Shown piece by piece: positions 44,209-52,437 of a stretch of 64,000 nucleotides of DNA (the first letter of the stretch is position 1; each line of letters begins with the position of its first letter). The DNA lies in contig JADKBM010000004.1 of NCBI GenBank assembly GCA_016715115.1, forward strand, positions 682,001 through 746,000, read 5' to 3'. The translations under genes and the position numbers were made by a program. The DNA is from Acidobacteriota bacterium. Lineage in GTDB: Bacteria; Acidobacteriota; Blastocatellia; Pyrinomonadales; Pyrinomonadaceae. A model generated the notes under the pieces. It was not told where the DNA came from. It did not search any database and saw nothing but the letters and a program-made list of their open reading frames with translations.

Positions 44209-44793
44209 ATGAAAATAGGATTTTGCATAGTTTTCTTGATCATTGTCTCAGTCGCCGCTTGCGGCGGCGGCAAGAAATCGTCCGAATCCTTCTTCGCCGT
44301 TGACGAAACGAAAGAAGCCGCGGACCTGGTCGATGCGGCGAACAAGAAGCTGAAACTGATCAAAAAGCGGTTCAAGGACAACGAACCGCGGTACGAACAA
44401 CTGAAAGCCGCTTTGAAGGCAAAGGACGAAACCAAGGTCCGGGAGTTGTCGAACCAGTTTGTGGATCAGATCACGGCCGGAACGGATGAGGGAAACGAAG
44501 CGATCGAGACTTTGCGAAAGGCGAAGAATATGAACATCAACGCCGACTTCAGACAGTATTTGGATATGAAGATCGTCAGTCTCGAGAAGTACGTCGAAGC
44601 ATTCGAACATCGGCGCAAGGCCGCGCAGATCTTGGGCGAAGGTTACGACCCGAAGGATGTGATGAAGCGCGACCGCGTGCTCGCCGAGTTCAAACAGGAA
44701 GAAGAAAAGTTCAACGAGATAATCGAAGAAGGCCGGCAATCGAGCCAAGACGCGAACGACCTCGCGAAAGAATCGTTGAAGAAGAAGAACTGA
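44209..44793 (+). CDS. Coiled-coil lipoprotein
   Basis: 194 residues. Lipobox VAACGGG (Cys about 18). The mature protein is almost entirely charged helix rich in Lys/Glu (for example ANKKLKLIKKRFKDNEPRYE, about 46-65), predicted as a helical hairpin or coiled coil. The ATG comes one base after the stop of the membrane protein gene, so translation is coupled. Family unknown; it may be the periplasmic partner of the FAD and membrane proteins. Confidence 0.7.
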   Translation: MKIGFCIVFLIIVSVAACGGGKKSSESFFAVDETKEAADLVDAANKKLKLIKKRFKDNEPRYEQLKAALKAKDETKVRELSNQFVDQITAGTDEGNEAIETLRKAKNMNINADFRQYLDMKIVSLEKYVEAFEHRRKAAQILGEGYDPKDVMKRDRVLAEFKQEEEKFNEIIEEGRQSSQDANDLAKESLKKKN

Positions 44794-44832
44794 GTTCAGA
44801 GTTCCGCTTTCCGGCGGTTCACAAAGAGAAAT

Positions 44833-46377
44833 CTACTCAAACTTACGCCACTCGGTCTCGTAATAGCGAACCAGAGACTGATTATCGAGCCGGTTGATCT
44901 CGATATCTTCATCGGGCCGCGTCATATCCGAAGAAAACTCGAACATCGAAGCGAAAGTCGTTTCATTCAGGAATCGTAATTCAAGATCGGGCCGGGTCTT
45001 TTGTGGAGTCTCGAATGGCGCGAGTTTTGCCAGAGCGTATCCCCAAATACCGAAACTCGGAACCGCCGTATTGTAAGGCTTCACCGTAAACCCTGCAGAT
45101 TCAAGCGTTTTCACTATGCACCAGTACGACTTGCGTGCCATCAGCGGCGAGGTGGTCTGAATCACGATCGCCGAGTCGGGCTTCAGCTTCGACTTGAGCA
45201 GTTGATAAAAACGGGTCGTGTAGAGTTTGCCAAGCGCGAAGTTGTTCGGATCGGGAAAATCGACGATCGCGATATCGAACGGCTCTATCTTCGCGTCGTC
45301 GAGCCAGACGAACGCGTCCTTGTTGACCACCGAAACGCGAGGATCATCGAGCGAGTGACGGTTGAGTTCGCCAAGTGCCGGAACGGTCCGCGAGACCTTT
45401 GTCATTTCCGGATCGAGATCGACCAACGTGACCGTTTCGATCGACGGATACTTGAGGATCTCGCGCACCGCCAATCCGTCGCCGCCGCCGAGGACGAGAA
45501 TCCGTTTCGCCTCGCCGCCGTAAGCCGCGAACGCCGGATGGACGAGTGCTTCGTGATAACGGTATTCGTCGAACGAATTGAACTGCAGATTGCCGTTCAG
45601 AAAAAGCCCGTAGCCGACCTTGCCCTTGGTGACGACGATGCGTTGATACGAAGAACTCTTGGCGTAAATGATGTTATCGACGAAGAGCGCGTCTTCCGCG
45701 AGAGACGTCAGCGAGTCGGCTTTGATGAAGCCGATGACCAGCAGGATCACAATCACGAATCCTTTGATCCGAAGGATGGTCAGGTCACGGTTCCTGATCA
45801 GATCGTCGAGCAGCCACGTTCCCCAAATACCGACACCGGCGTTGAGCAGTCCGAACAGCAGCGACGTCCGGTTGAGCCCGAGGCGCGGGACGAGAAAAAT
45901 CGGAAACAGAAGCGAGGCGACGAGCGCGCCGACGTAGTCGAGCGCGAGCACGCGCGCGACGAGGTTCTTGAAATCAAGCTCATTTTTGAGGATCCGCATC
46001 AGGATCGGAATCTCGAGTCCGACGAGAACGCCGATCGCGAAGACCATCGCGTAAAGGACAATGCCGAAATAGGTGACGTTGGCGAATGTAAGAAACAGCA
46101 ACGGAGCGGAAAATCCGCCGAGGATCGCGACCGCGAGTTCGATCTCAACGAATCTTTTGGCGAGATCCTTGTCCAGAAATCCGGAAAGCCACGACCCGAC
46201 GCCCATCGCCGACAGGTAAATGCCGATGACGAGCGAAAACTGCGTTACGGAATCGCCAAGGACATAACTCGATACAGTCGCGGCGAGCAGTTCGTAGATC
46301 AAACCGCACGTGGCAATGATGATAACGTTAAGAAATAGAAGCGGTACGCGACGCACGTTCTGGAGGACGACGGGCAA
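44833..46377 (-). CDS. Membrane-fused aminopropyltransferase (spermidine synthase-like)
   Basis: 514 residues. Seven or so transmembrane helices (about 10-235), beginning LFLNVIIIATCGLIYELLAA, precede a spermidine-synthase-like domain (about 255-450) with LVLGGGDGLAVREILKYP (SAM/dcSAM site), VTLVDLDPEM, DAFVWL and IAIVDFPDPNNFALGKLY. The catalytic-region Asp residues are retained. No ATG fits; TTG at 46377 or GTG 21 bp further in are the options, so the N-terminus is uncertain. Last gene of the minus set with DUF350, DUF4178 and AdoMet decarboxylase. It probably transfers an aminopropyl group at the membrane; the acceptor is unknown. Confidence 0.86.
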   Translation of the reverse strand: MPVVLQNVRRVPLLFLNVIIIATCGLIYELLAATVSSYVLGDSVTQFSLVIGIYLSAMGVGSWLSGFLDKDLAKRFVEIELAVAILGGFSAPLLFLTFANVTYFGIVLYAMVFAIGVLVGLEIPILMRILKNELDFKNLVARVLALDYVGALVASLLFPIFLVPRLGLNRTSLLFGLLNAGVGIWGTWLLDDLIRNRDLTILRIKGFVIVILLVIGFIKADSLTSLAEDALFVDNIIYAKSSSYQRIVVTKGKVGYGLFLNGNLQFNSFDEYRYHEALVHPAFAAYGGEAKRILVLGGGDGLAVREILKYPSIETVTLVDLDPEMTKVSRTVPALGELNRHSLDDPRVSVVNKDAFVWLDDAKIEPFDIAIVDFPDPNNFALGKLYTTRFYQLLKSKLKPDSAIVIQTTSPLMARKSYWCIVKTLESAGFTVKPYNTAVPSFGIWGYALAKLAPFETPQKTRPDLELRFLNETTFASMFEFSSDMTRPDEDIEINRLDNQSLVRYYETEWRKFE

Positions 46378-46440
46378 GGGAAGGAGAATGAAACAATCGT
46401 GTCCATCTTCCTTCCGTCATACGTCACCCGTTGACGAGGA

Positions 46441-46701
46441 TTAACCGTTGATCGCCGACGCAATGATGATCGCGATTCCGATGATCATCGCGCCAATGAT
46501 GATCGCCAGCGATGTATTCTGATCTTCCTCGATTTCCTTTTGGACCGAAAACGGTGAAACCTTGACGACGATAATGAAAGCGATCGCAAAGACTATCAGG
46601 CCGATTCCAACGAAAATCACAGTCGTTAGCAGAACCGGCAACAGTTCTTCCATTTTGACAATAAGCGCAAGCGGAATCGCCGCCGCCAAATTATTCAGCA
46701 T
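46441..46701 (-). CDS. DUF350 membrane protein (YjfL-like, one repeat)
   Basis: 86 residues with two transmembrane helices, LLTTVIFVGIGLIVFAIAFI (about 24-43) and LAIIIGAMIIGIAIIIASAI (about 65-84). An acidic turn, EIEEDQNTS, lies between them, the DUF350 pattern. The start ATG immediately follows the TAA of the 49-residue gene. DUF350 proteins recur with spermidine-synthase-like, AdoMet-decarboxylase and PspA-type genes; their function is unproven. Confidence 0.82.
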   Translation of the reverse strand: MLNNLAAAIPLALIVKMEELLPVLLTTVIFVGIGLIVFAIAFIIVVKVSPFSVQKEIEEDQNTSLAIIIGAMIIGIAIIIASAING

Positions 46702-46851
46702 TTATTTTCCTCCACGAAATCCGCCGTAGAAAAACGGCGTCCCAAGTCTTGAATTTCTCCCGGAATTGGCCAATTCCCAGCCAAACCACGAGGCGGCGGT
46801 GTAAGTAAGCAAAACGCCGCAACCGAAGATAATGAATAGTGCTCTCATCAT
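46702..46851 (-). CDS. 49-residue single-helix membrane peptide
   Basis: A short gene of 49 codons: MMRALFIIFGCGVLLTYTAA starts it, giving one transmembrane helix (about 3-22), then a WFGWELANSG segment and a Gly/Phe/Arg-rich end (FFYGGFRGGK). AGGACAAAAAAT precedes the start, and its TAA touches the DUF350 ATG, so it is translationally coupled. A longer overlapping frame on the same strand (46691-46903) lacks these signs and looks spurious. A second start 3 bp downstream is equally possible. Confidence 0.65.
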   Translation of the reverse strand: MMRALFIIFGCGVLLTYTAASWFGWELANSGRNSRLGTPFFYGGFRGGK

Positions 46852-46899
46852 ATTTTTTGTCCTGCATCAATCGAGGCGACCACAACCCTCGGTTTCGAC

Positions 46900-48849
46900 T
46901 CATTCATCGTCGTCCGACCCCGAACTCATCGCCGCCGCGCCGAACATACTTTCGCTCCAGCGCCTTGATTCAAACGAAAACTTGCGGATCAAACCGAGAA
47001 TCGGAAGAATCGCCAAAACGACCAGCGCGCAACAGAAGTTGACGCCCCGCGATATATTCTGTTCGACCTTCACGGCGACGGGCATCGGCTCGCTGAAATT
47101 TTGCCAGGTACCTTCAACCCGGAGCGTGTACTTTCCAGCCGGAAGCGAAGAAAGGGTTGCGTCCTGTGATTGCGAACCTTCGGTCCAAGAACCATCGCTG
47201 TCGGAACCGCTGTAGTATTCGATCGGAACGTTAACCGATTCGACCTCGTTGTTCTGGTCGTTAACGAGGTCAACGTCGAGGTCCGCCCAGGAATTGCTCA
47301 CTGGCGCTTGTGCGGTTATCCGAACGTTGCGGTTTCCTTTCAGTTCGAACTGCTGACTGAACGCGGCCTGCGGAGTCGTTGCGCTCGCCGCCGGCGGAAG
47401 CGTTATGGTCTCATTCAGCGGCGTGCTGCCAAAGCCGCCGAGCGGGATCATCACGATCGCGACCAGGAACAGCGCCGCCAAGAAGCCGAATCCCCATTTG
47501 ATGTAAAAACCGCCGGTGAACGGCTGGTTCGGCGCGACCGACCACGGTTTCGGGAGATCTGCGATATTGAACGCCTTTTCGACCTCCGCATTGGTCTGAT
47601 AAACGCCGACCGACCAATTCACTTCCTTGTCGGTGCTTTCCTGCGAAAGCATCATCGGCGCCGCGACATAATCGACCGCGCGAACAGTTTCGCCCTGCTC
47701 GACGCGCCAGTAGAATTCGCCTTGAACGAACTCGACCCGCGCCGGCGCATCCTGAAAGATCTTGAATTTGTGTCCGTTATAATTGACGGAACCGCCGAAT
47801 CCGAAAGACTGAACGGTTTCGACTTCCGCCGGATTGATCGGTTCGACAAAGTTCCAATGATTGTCGCTGTGGACGAGCCAACGGAATCCGACCAACGGAT
47901 TATAAAGCAGATACTCGTGCCAGAAATACGTGATCCCATCAATCGAAACGCTTCGCACGACGGCGCCGATGACACGAAATGTGACGTCGTTGAACACGCC
48001 GTCCATCCCGACTTTCAAAGCGAAATCCGGCGGCGATGCCGGCGGGATCAAGGCCTTGAGCCAGGTCAGTTTGCCCTGATTGACGTCAAGCAGGGAATTG
48101 CAGAACGGACACGTCACGCGTTCCGACTTGTCCGGAGCGTTCAAACTCAGCGGACCGCCGCATTTCGGGCAGCCCAATCCTTGAGTCGCAACGCTTGCCG
48201 CCTCTCGCTTGACCGGTTTCGCGTGCGCGAGGCCAATGTCGTCGAGCGTCACGATCTGCCCGACGAAGACCCACGGCGGGCTCAACGAATAGTCGATCGT
48301 GCCGAACGCATTGTCTTTCCCCGATAAATCGGCGTAGTTGCTCCGCTCATTCGGTTCGAACTTGTACGGGATCTCGCCCTCGGCCGCGACCGATGTCGCC
48401 GTCCCTTTTTCGGTCACCATCAACTGTGACTTGTTCGGGATCTCGGGCAGCGGTTGTCCGATGGTAAGCGATTCAAAGGGCGGAAGCGAAACGCCTTGGG
48501 GCAACGGTTGATAGAACGTTAAATAAAATCGGCCTTGTGCCTCCGCGAGCCATCCGACCCAACCGTTTCCGAATGTTGCGTACCATTCGTCCCAGACCCC
48601 GCCAAGTTCGTGCCGGTTTTGAGCTCGCCCGGTCAGTTCAAACTTATGGCCCCGAAACTCGCCTTTCAGCCCGATTTTCAAAGGCGATTGCGAATCGACG
48701 ATATCCGCGACCTTTCCAAGATCTTCAACTCCGCGATCGGTGCGCGAAACGGCCGACCGGCAAAACGGGCAGATAACTACGATCGTTGAGCCCTTCTGAA
48801 ACTCGATCGGCCCCGCGCAGCTTGGACAGTTTGACTTGAGTACGCTCAA
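46900..48849 (-). CDS. Zinc-ribbon, double-DUF4178 membrane protein
   Basis: 649 residues. Zinc ribbon 1, CPSC...CPFC (about 8-31), then DUF4178 copy 1 (about 55-215) with DEWYATFGNGWVGWLAEAQG. Zinc ribbon 2, CPKC...CPFC (about 227-254), then DUF4178 copy 2 (about 270-420) with WHEYLLYNPLVGFRWLVHSD. Transmembrane helix about 452-472, an extracytoplasmic beta domain (about 490-605), and a last helix (about 610-628) with an acidic tail. Start TTG at 48849 overlaps the decarboxylase stop (TTGA) and has GGGGGTG upstream. DUF4178 genes typically neighbour AdoMet decarboxylase and DUF350. Confidence 0.85.
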   Translation of the reverse strand: MSVLKSNCPSCAGPIEFQKGSTIVVICPFCRSAVSRTDRGVEDLGKVADIVDSQSPLKIGLKGEFRGHKFELTGRAQNRHELGGVWDEWYATFGNGWVGWLAEAQGRFYLTFYQPLPQGVSLPPFESLTIGQPLPEIPNKSQLMVTEKGTATSVAAEGEIPYKFEPNERSNYADLSGKDNAFGTIDYSLSPPWVFVGQIVTLDDIGLAHAKPVKREAASVATQGLGCPKCGGPLSLNAPDKSERVTCPFCNSLLDVNQGKLTWLKALIPPASPPDFALKVGMDGVFNDVTFRVIGAVVRSVSIDGITYFWHEYLLYNPLVGFRWLVHSDNHWNFVEPINPAEVETVQSFGFGGSVNYNGHKFKIFQDAPARVEFVQGEFYWRVEQGETVRAVDYVAAPMMLSQESTDKEVNWSVGVYQTNAEVEKAFNIADLPKPWSVAPNQPFTGGFYIKWGFGFLAALFLVAIVMIPLGGFGSTPLNETITLPPAASATTPQAAFSQQFELKGNRNVRITAQAPVSNSWADLDVDLVNDQNNEVESVNVPIEYYSGSDSDGSWTEGSQSQDATLSSLPAGKYTLRVEGTWQNFSEPMPVAVKVEQNISRGVNFCCALVVLAILPILGLIRKFSFESRRWSESMFGAAAMSSGSDDDE

Positions 48850-49244
48850 ATTTCACCCCCAACAATCTTCGATTTGGGATTTGGGATTTGTGATTTCGAA
48901 CCGTCGCCCCGTTCGACCTTGGTGATCTGCACCGAACCCGCGCCGATCATCGACCGCAATTTGGATTCCCAGTTCCATTCGGGTCTGGATTGACAACAGT
49001 AAAGATTGAAGGTTGCGGTTCCGTATTCGGGATAGGTGTGACACGCGAGGTGAGATTCCGTAAGCATCGTCAGACCGGTAACCCCGCCTTCGCCACCGAA
49101 TTTGTGCCAGTGCGGTTCGCCAAGAACTTTAAGCCCGAGATCCTCAATGAGCAACGCGAAGACGCCCTGAAGCGCCGCAACCTCGCGAAGTTTCCGCGGG
49201 TCGCAATCAAAGGCTTCAATTAACCATTCAGTTCCAACGATCAT
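48846..49244 (-). CDS. speD: S-adenosylmethionine decarboxylase proenzyme
   Basis: 132 residues from the ATG at 49244. Pyruvoyl enzyme that makes decarboxylated AdoMet, the aminopropyl donor for polyamines. The self-cleavage site is LTESHLACHTYPEYG (about 61-75): cleavage before Ser gives the pyruvoyl group, and His and Cys nearby are the other catalytic residues. Size fits the bacterial class 1B form. The last residues (KSQIPNPKSKI) are encoded by the intergenic heptamer repeat, so the tail appears to be a repeat-derived extension. Heads the minus-strand polyamine set; TTGA overlap with the next gene. Confidence 0.92.
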   Translation of the reverse strand: MIVGTEWLIEAFDCDPRKLREVAALQGVFALLIEDLGLKVLGEPHWHKFGGEGGVTGLTMLTESHLACHTYPEYGTATFNLYCCQSRPEWNWESKLRSMIGAGSVQITKVERGDGSKSQIPNPKSKIVGGEI

Positions 49245-49342
49245 CTTTCGGGGCAACCAAGATATCCTAACGATTTGCAATCAAGTAAAGTTCCGAACCG
49301 ACTCGCGGCCTAACTCGTTTATAATCTTTCAAAGCGTGAAGT

Positions 49343-50299
49343 ATGTCGAGAAAAACTATACTCAAAATTTTCAGCTTTGTCATTTTTCTTGCGGTCCTCG
49401 GAGCGACTTTTTCGGCGTGTGCCCCTTCGTTCAAAGGCGGCGGCCCGAAAGACATCGGCAACGACGGAAAATCCGATGATTATCGGCCGCCCAATGTAGT
49501 CGGGCGGATCGATTCGGGTCAAATCAATGAGAGCAGCGGCATCGCCGCGTCGCGCTGTCAACCCGGCGTTCTTTGGACACACAACGACTCCGGCGATGGG
49601 CCGTTCATCTATGCGATCGACGAAAAAGGCGGTTCGCTCGGAACCTGGCGGGTTCCCGGCGCCGAGAACGTCGATTGGGAAGATATTGCCGCGTTCAAGA
49701 ACGATAAAGGCGAGTGTTTTCTTTACATTGGCGAGATCGGCAACAACGAACTGAAGCGGTCGGAAATGAAGATCTATCGCGTGCCCGAGCCGAAAATCTC
49801 GGCCGCCGCGCGAGGTTCGGAGCGTTCGAATCCTCAGTCTGCCGAGCCGGCCGTCGCGATTCGGTTCACCTACGCCGATGGCGCGCACGAGGCCGAAACT
49901 CTGATGGTCCATCCGACTTCAGGCGACATATATGTTTTGACCAAGAGCCGGAAAGATGCGTCCGGCGTTTACCGGATTCCCGGCGACTCGCGCGGCGCGG
50001 TTTCGGTGAAGAAAATCGCCGAAATATCGGTGCCGTCGATTCCGGACGGACTGCTAACGGGCGGCGACATATCGCCGGACGGCAGACGCGTCGTCGTCTG
50101 CGACTATTTCCTCGGTTACGAATTGAAACTGCCGGACGCGGCATCGGGTTTCGATGATATTTGGAAAGCGAAGCCGCTGGCGATCACGCTCGGAGAGCGA
50201 AAAGTCGGCGAATCGATCGGGTACGCCGCCGACGGCCTGGCGATTTTCGCGACGAGTGAGAAGCTTGGATCCCCGTTGATCAAGGTTGATCGGAAATAG
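49343..50299 (+). CDS. Lipoprotein with a predicted beta-propeller fold
   Basis: 318 residues. Signal peptide with lipobox FSAC (Cys about 24). The mature part has repeated strand motifs: SGIAASRCQPGVLWTHNDSG, WEDIAAFKNDKGECFLYIGE and LMVHPTSGDIYVLTKS, then GGDISPDGRRVVVCDY. This is like NHL/WD-type or phytase-like propellers. No catalytic site is evident. Anchored to the envelope; function unknown. Monocistronic, divergent from speD. Confidence 0.7.
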   Translation: MSRKTILKIFSFVIFLAVLGATFSACAPSFKGGGPKDIGNDGKSDDYRPPNVVGRIDSGQINESSGIAASRCQPGVLWTHNDSGDGPFIYAIDEKGGSLGTWRVPGAENVDWEDIAAFKNDKGECFLYIGEIGNNELKRSEMKIYRVPEPKISAAARGSERSNPQSAEPAVAIRFTYADGAHEAETLMVHPTSGDIYVLTKSRKDASGVYRIPGDSRGAVSVKKIAEISVPSIPDGLLTGGDISPDGRRVVVCDYFLGYELKLPDAASGFDDIWKAKPLAITLGERKVGESIGYAADGLAIFATSEKLGSPLIKVDRK

Positions 50300-50371
50300 G
50301 CGTTCTTGTGATTCGCGGCCAATGAAACTAGTATTCTCTTACACGAATTTGATAACGGGAGTATTTGCAAA

Positions 50372-51037
50372 ATGAAAAACGAAACGATCAATTTCAACAC
50401 CTTGAACGGCGATTCGAGCGCGTACGTTGCGATCCCTGATGAACCGAATAGAAAGGCCGTGATCCTCATCCACGAATGGTGGGGACTTAACGATCACATC
50501 AAAGACATTGCCGGACGTTACGCGGCCGAAGGGTTCACGGCGATCGCTCCGGATCTGTACCGCGGGATGATCGCGACGAACCCCGACGAGGCATCGCGGA
50601 TGATGCACGAACTCGGAATCGGCGACGGACTTGACACGATCGCGGCTGCGCTCGGAACGGCCTCCGAAAAATACGGTTTCGAGCATTTCGGAATCTCCGG
50701 CTACTGCATGGGCGGGACATTCGCGCTGCGCGCTGCGTGTGAGATCCCTGGAATCAGCGCCGCCGCACCGTTTTACGGGGACATTCCCGAAGAAGACGTG
50801 TTAAGCAAACTGACGACGCCGGTCTTATTCGTCTCCGGCACCCGCGACCAGTGGATCAACTCCGAAAAGGTCGCCGAATTGGAAGAGATCGCGAAGCGGT
50901 ACGAGTTGCCATTGACTTCGGTTAAGTACGACGCCGACCACGCGTTCTTCAACAACACGCGTCCGGAGGTCTTCAACGAAACCGCCGCCCGTGACGCCTG
51001 GGCGCTGGTCACCGGCTTCTTTGCGGACAAACTCTAG
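50372..51037 (+). CDS. Dienelactone hydrolase-family protein
   Basis: 221 residues of alpha/beta hydrolase fold. VILIHEWWGLNDHIKDIAGR (about 30-49) is the oxyanion region; the nucleophile elbow GYCMGGTFAL carries Cys (about 112) rather than Ser, typical of the family. VSGTRDQWI has the Asp (about 162), and YDADHAFFNNTRP the His (about 193). Physiological substrate unknown. The stop codon runs directly into the 20-unit heptamer array. Confidence 0.92.
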   Translation: MKNETINFNTLNGDSSAYVAIPDEPNRKAVILIHEWWGLNDHIKDIAGRYAAEGFTAIAPDLYRGMIATNPDEASRMMHELGIGDGLDTIAAALGTASEKYGFEHFGISGYCMGGTFALRAACEIPGISAAAPFYGDIPEEDVLSKLTTPVLFVSGTRDQWINSEKVAELEEIAKRYELPLTSVKYDADHAFFNNTRPEVFNETAARDAWALVTGFFADKL

Positions 51038-51176
51038 GGATTTGGGATTTGGGATTTGGGATTTGGGATTTGGGATTTGGGATTTGCGATTTGCGATTTG
51101 CGATTTCCGATTTGGGATTTGCGATTTGCGATTTGCGATTTGCGATTTGCGATTTGCGATTTCCGATTTGGGATTT
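51037..51176 (+). repeat. 20-unit heptamer tandem array (GGGATTT / GCGATTT / CCGATTT)
   Basis: Exactly 20 head-to-tail heptamers, in the order seven GGGATTT, three GCGATTT, one CCGATTT, one GGGATTT, six GCGATTT, one CCGATTT, one GGGATTT. The first G is the last base of the dienelactone hydrolase stop codon. The block (GCG)n-CCG-GGG occurs twice, suggesting a higher-order duplication. The first seven units give G3 tracts with ATTT loops, a canonical quadruplex pattern. A short opposite-orientation part follows at about 51243-51262. Confidence 0.9.
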
Positions 51177-51264
51177 GCGGAGTGACTGCGAGTCAGTACC
51201 GCCTGCGTGAGCGGGCGGGCGACCGTTGGGATTGGACACCGCCAATCCAAAATCGAGAATCCAT

Positions 51265-51798
51265 TCAGTTCGTCATTTTTGAACTCGAGTCGACGTTGAC
51301 CTTTTCCTCTCGCGGGATCTCAACCATCACCGACGCGCGCTTGCGTGTGATCGCGCCGAGCGCTTTGCCGGCCGGTCCAAGTTCGACCTCGGACGAGAGG
51401 ACGCGGGAAATTCGGGTCGGGAGCAGTTTTGGGGCAAGCCCGGCGATCAGGTTCGCGAGTCCGACAATGTCGCCGCCGCCGGGCCAGTTTTCGCGAACGA
51501 CCGATTCATCGGTCCGGTTGATAAGCCGTAGCAGCGTCAATGCGACAAGATAGATGTCATCGACCTGGCCGATGAACGGAAAGACATCCGGGATCAAGTC
51601 GATCGGCGAGATGACATAGACGATCGCCGCGAGAAACAAGCCTTTTTCGGCCAACGGCACGCGGCCGTCCTTCATTAGCTTTCCGAGCAACACGACCATA
51701 TTCGGCAGGAACATCATAAAACTCCTCATTCTGCCTTTGAATTCGGACTTTTCCTTTCGCGAAATCTTTGTACTGGCCGTTCTTTCTGGTTTGCTCAT
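51265..51798 (-). CDS. DUF1232 (YkvA-like) membrane protein
   Basis: 177 residues. The diagnostic DUF1232 core is YVISPIDLIPDVFPFIGQVD (about 66-85), followed by DIYLVALTLLRLINR. One or two hydrophobic helices; a basic N-terminus (about 1-25). Function unknown. Convergent with the dienelactone hydrolase gene across the heptamer array. Confidence 0.85.
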   Translation of the reverse strand: MSKPERTASTKISRKEKSEFKGRMRSFMMFLPNMVVLLGKLMKDGRVPLAEKGLFLAAIVYVISPIDLIPDVFPFIGQVDDIYLVALTLLRLINRTDESVVRENWPGGGDIVGLANLIAGLAPKLLPTRISRVLSSEVELGPAGKALGAITRKRASVMVEIPREEKVNVDSSSKMTN

Positions 51799-51964
51799 AT
51801 TTACCTGTCCTGACAGTCTAAGGAATACCTGCGCTTAGAGCAAGTTTTGAACTCGCAGGTTGCATCGATTCGGCGTTCGGTTAACTTACTTCGAGGATTT
51901 GCCGATTCCTATGACGAAGACCGGGAGTAATGGCACACTTAACTGAATTCTTTCCACCCGGTTT

Positions 51965-51994
51965 TTGCCTGAGTCTTTTCAAGTGTGCTTTAAT
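51965..51994 (+). promoter_or_regulatory. Candidate promoter of the HIT gene
   Basis: TTGCCT (51965-51970), 18-bp spacer, TTTAAT (51989-51994), ending 14 bp before the start codon. Transcription would begin very near the ATG, giving a very short leader. Confidence 0.35.
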
Positions 51995-52008
51995 GTTGCT
52001 TCCGAATT

Positions 52009-52356
52009 ATGAGCGAAAACTGTCTTTTCTGTCGGATCATTGCCGGTGAGATCCCGTCATCGAAGGTTTTTGAGGATGATGTCTGCTTTGCCTTCAACGA
52101 CATCAGTCCGCAGGCGCCGACGCACATTTTGATAGTTCCGCGCGAGCATTTTGCGTCGCTCGACGCGGCGCGCGACGAACATCGGGAGACTCTCGGGCAC
52201 CTGTTGCTGAAGGCTGCCGAGATCGCGCGGTCGAAGGGCTTTGCGGACGACGGTTATCGAGTGGTCGTCAATACGAACGGCGACGGCGGCCAGACGGTTT
52301 TTCATCTTCACGTCCATTTGCTCGGAGGGCGTCCGTTCATTTTTCCGCCGGGCTGA
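52009..52356 (+). CDS. HIT-family nucleotide hydrolase (HINT-like)
   Basis: 115 residues, normal for HINT. CLFCRIIAGEIPS (about 4-16) has the zinc-type CxxC, DISPQAPTHILIVPREH follows, and the histidine triad is FHLHVHLLGG (about 98-107). Hydrolyses purine phosphoramidates or related nucleotides in the cytoplasm. The C-terminal FPPG is also family-like. Confidence 0.95.
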   Translation: MSENCLFCRIIAGEIPSSKVFEDDVCFAFNDISPQAPTHILIVPREHFASLDAARDEHRETLGHLLLKAAEIARSKGFADDGYRVVVNTNGDGGQTVFHLHVHLLGGRPFIFPPG

Positions 52357-52437
52357 GGATTTTCTGCAAACCCCTGGTGGGGAATCGCTTCTAACGGGCG
52401 ACGTTTTAAGGATCGAATTAGGTTGGGGAATCGATTG

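Noticed and set aside
46691..46903. A 70-codon minus-strand frame between DUF4178 and DUF350
   Set aside because: Overlaps the better 49-codon frame at 46702-46851 in another frame, has no hydrophobic segment and no ribosome binding site.
51037..51176. CRISPR-like array
   Set aside because: Units are contiguous 7-mers with no spacers and no cas genes are in the window.
50991..51553. Several short open frames across the heptamer array on both strands
   Set aside because: They encode only the repeat (for example FGIWDLGFGIWDL or NPKSQIPNPKSQ); coding is an artefact of a 7-bp period with no stop.
51931..51952. TGGCAC motif resembling a sigma-54 -24 box upstream of the HIT gene
   Set aside because: No TTGC-type -12 element at the required spacing; a sigma-70-like pair lies closer to the gene.
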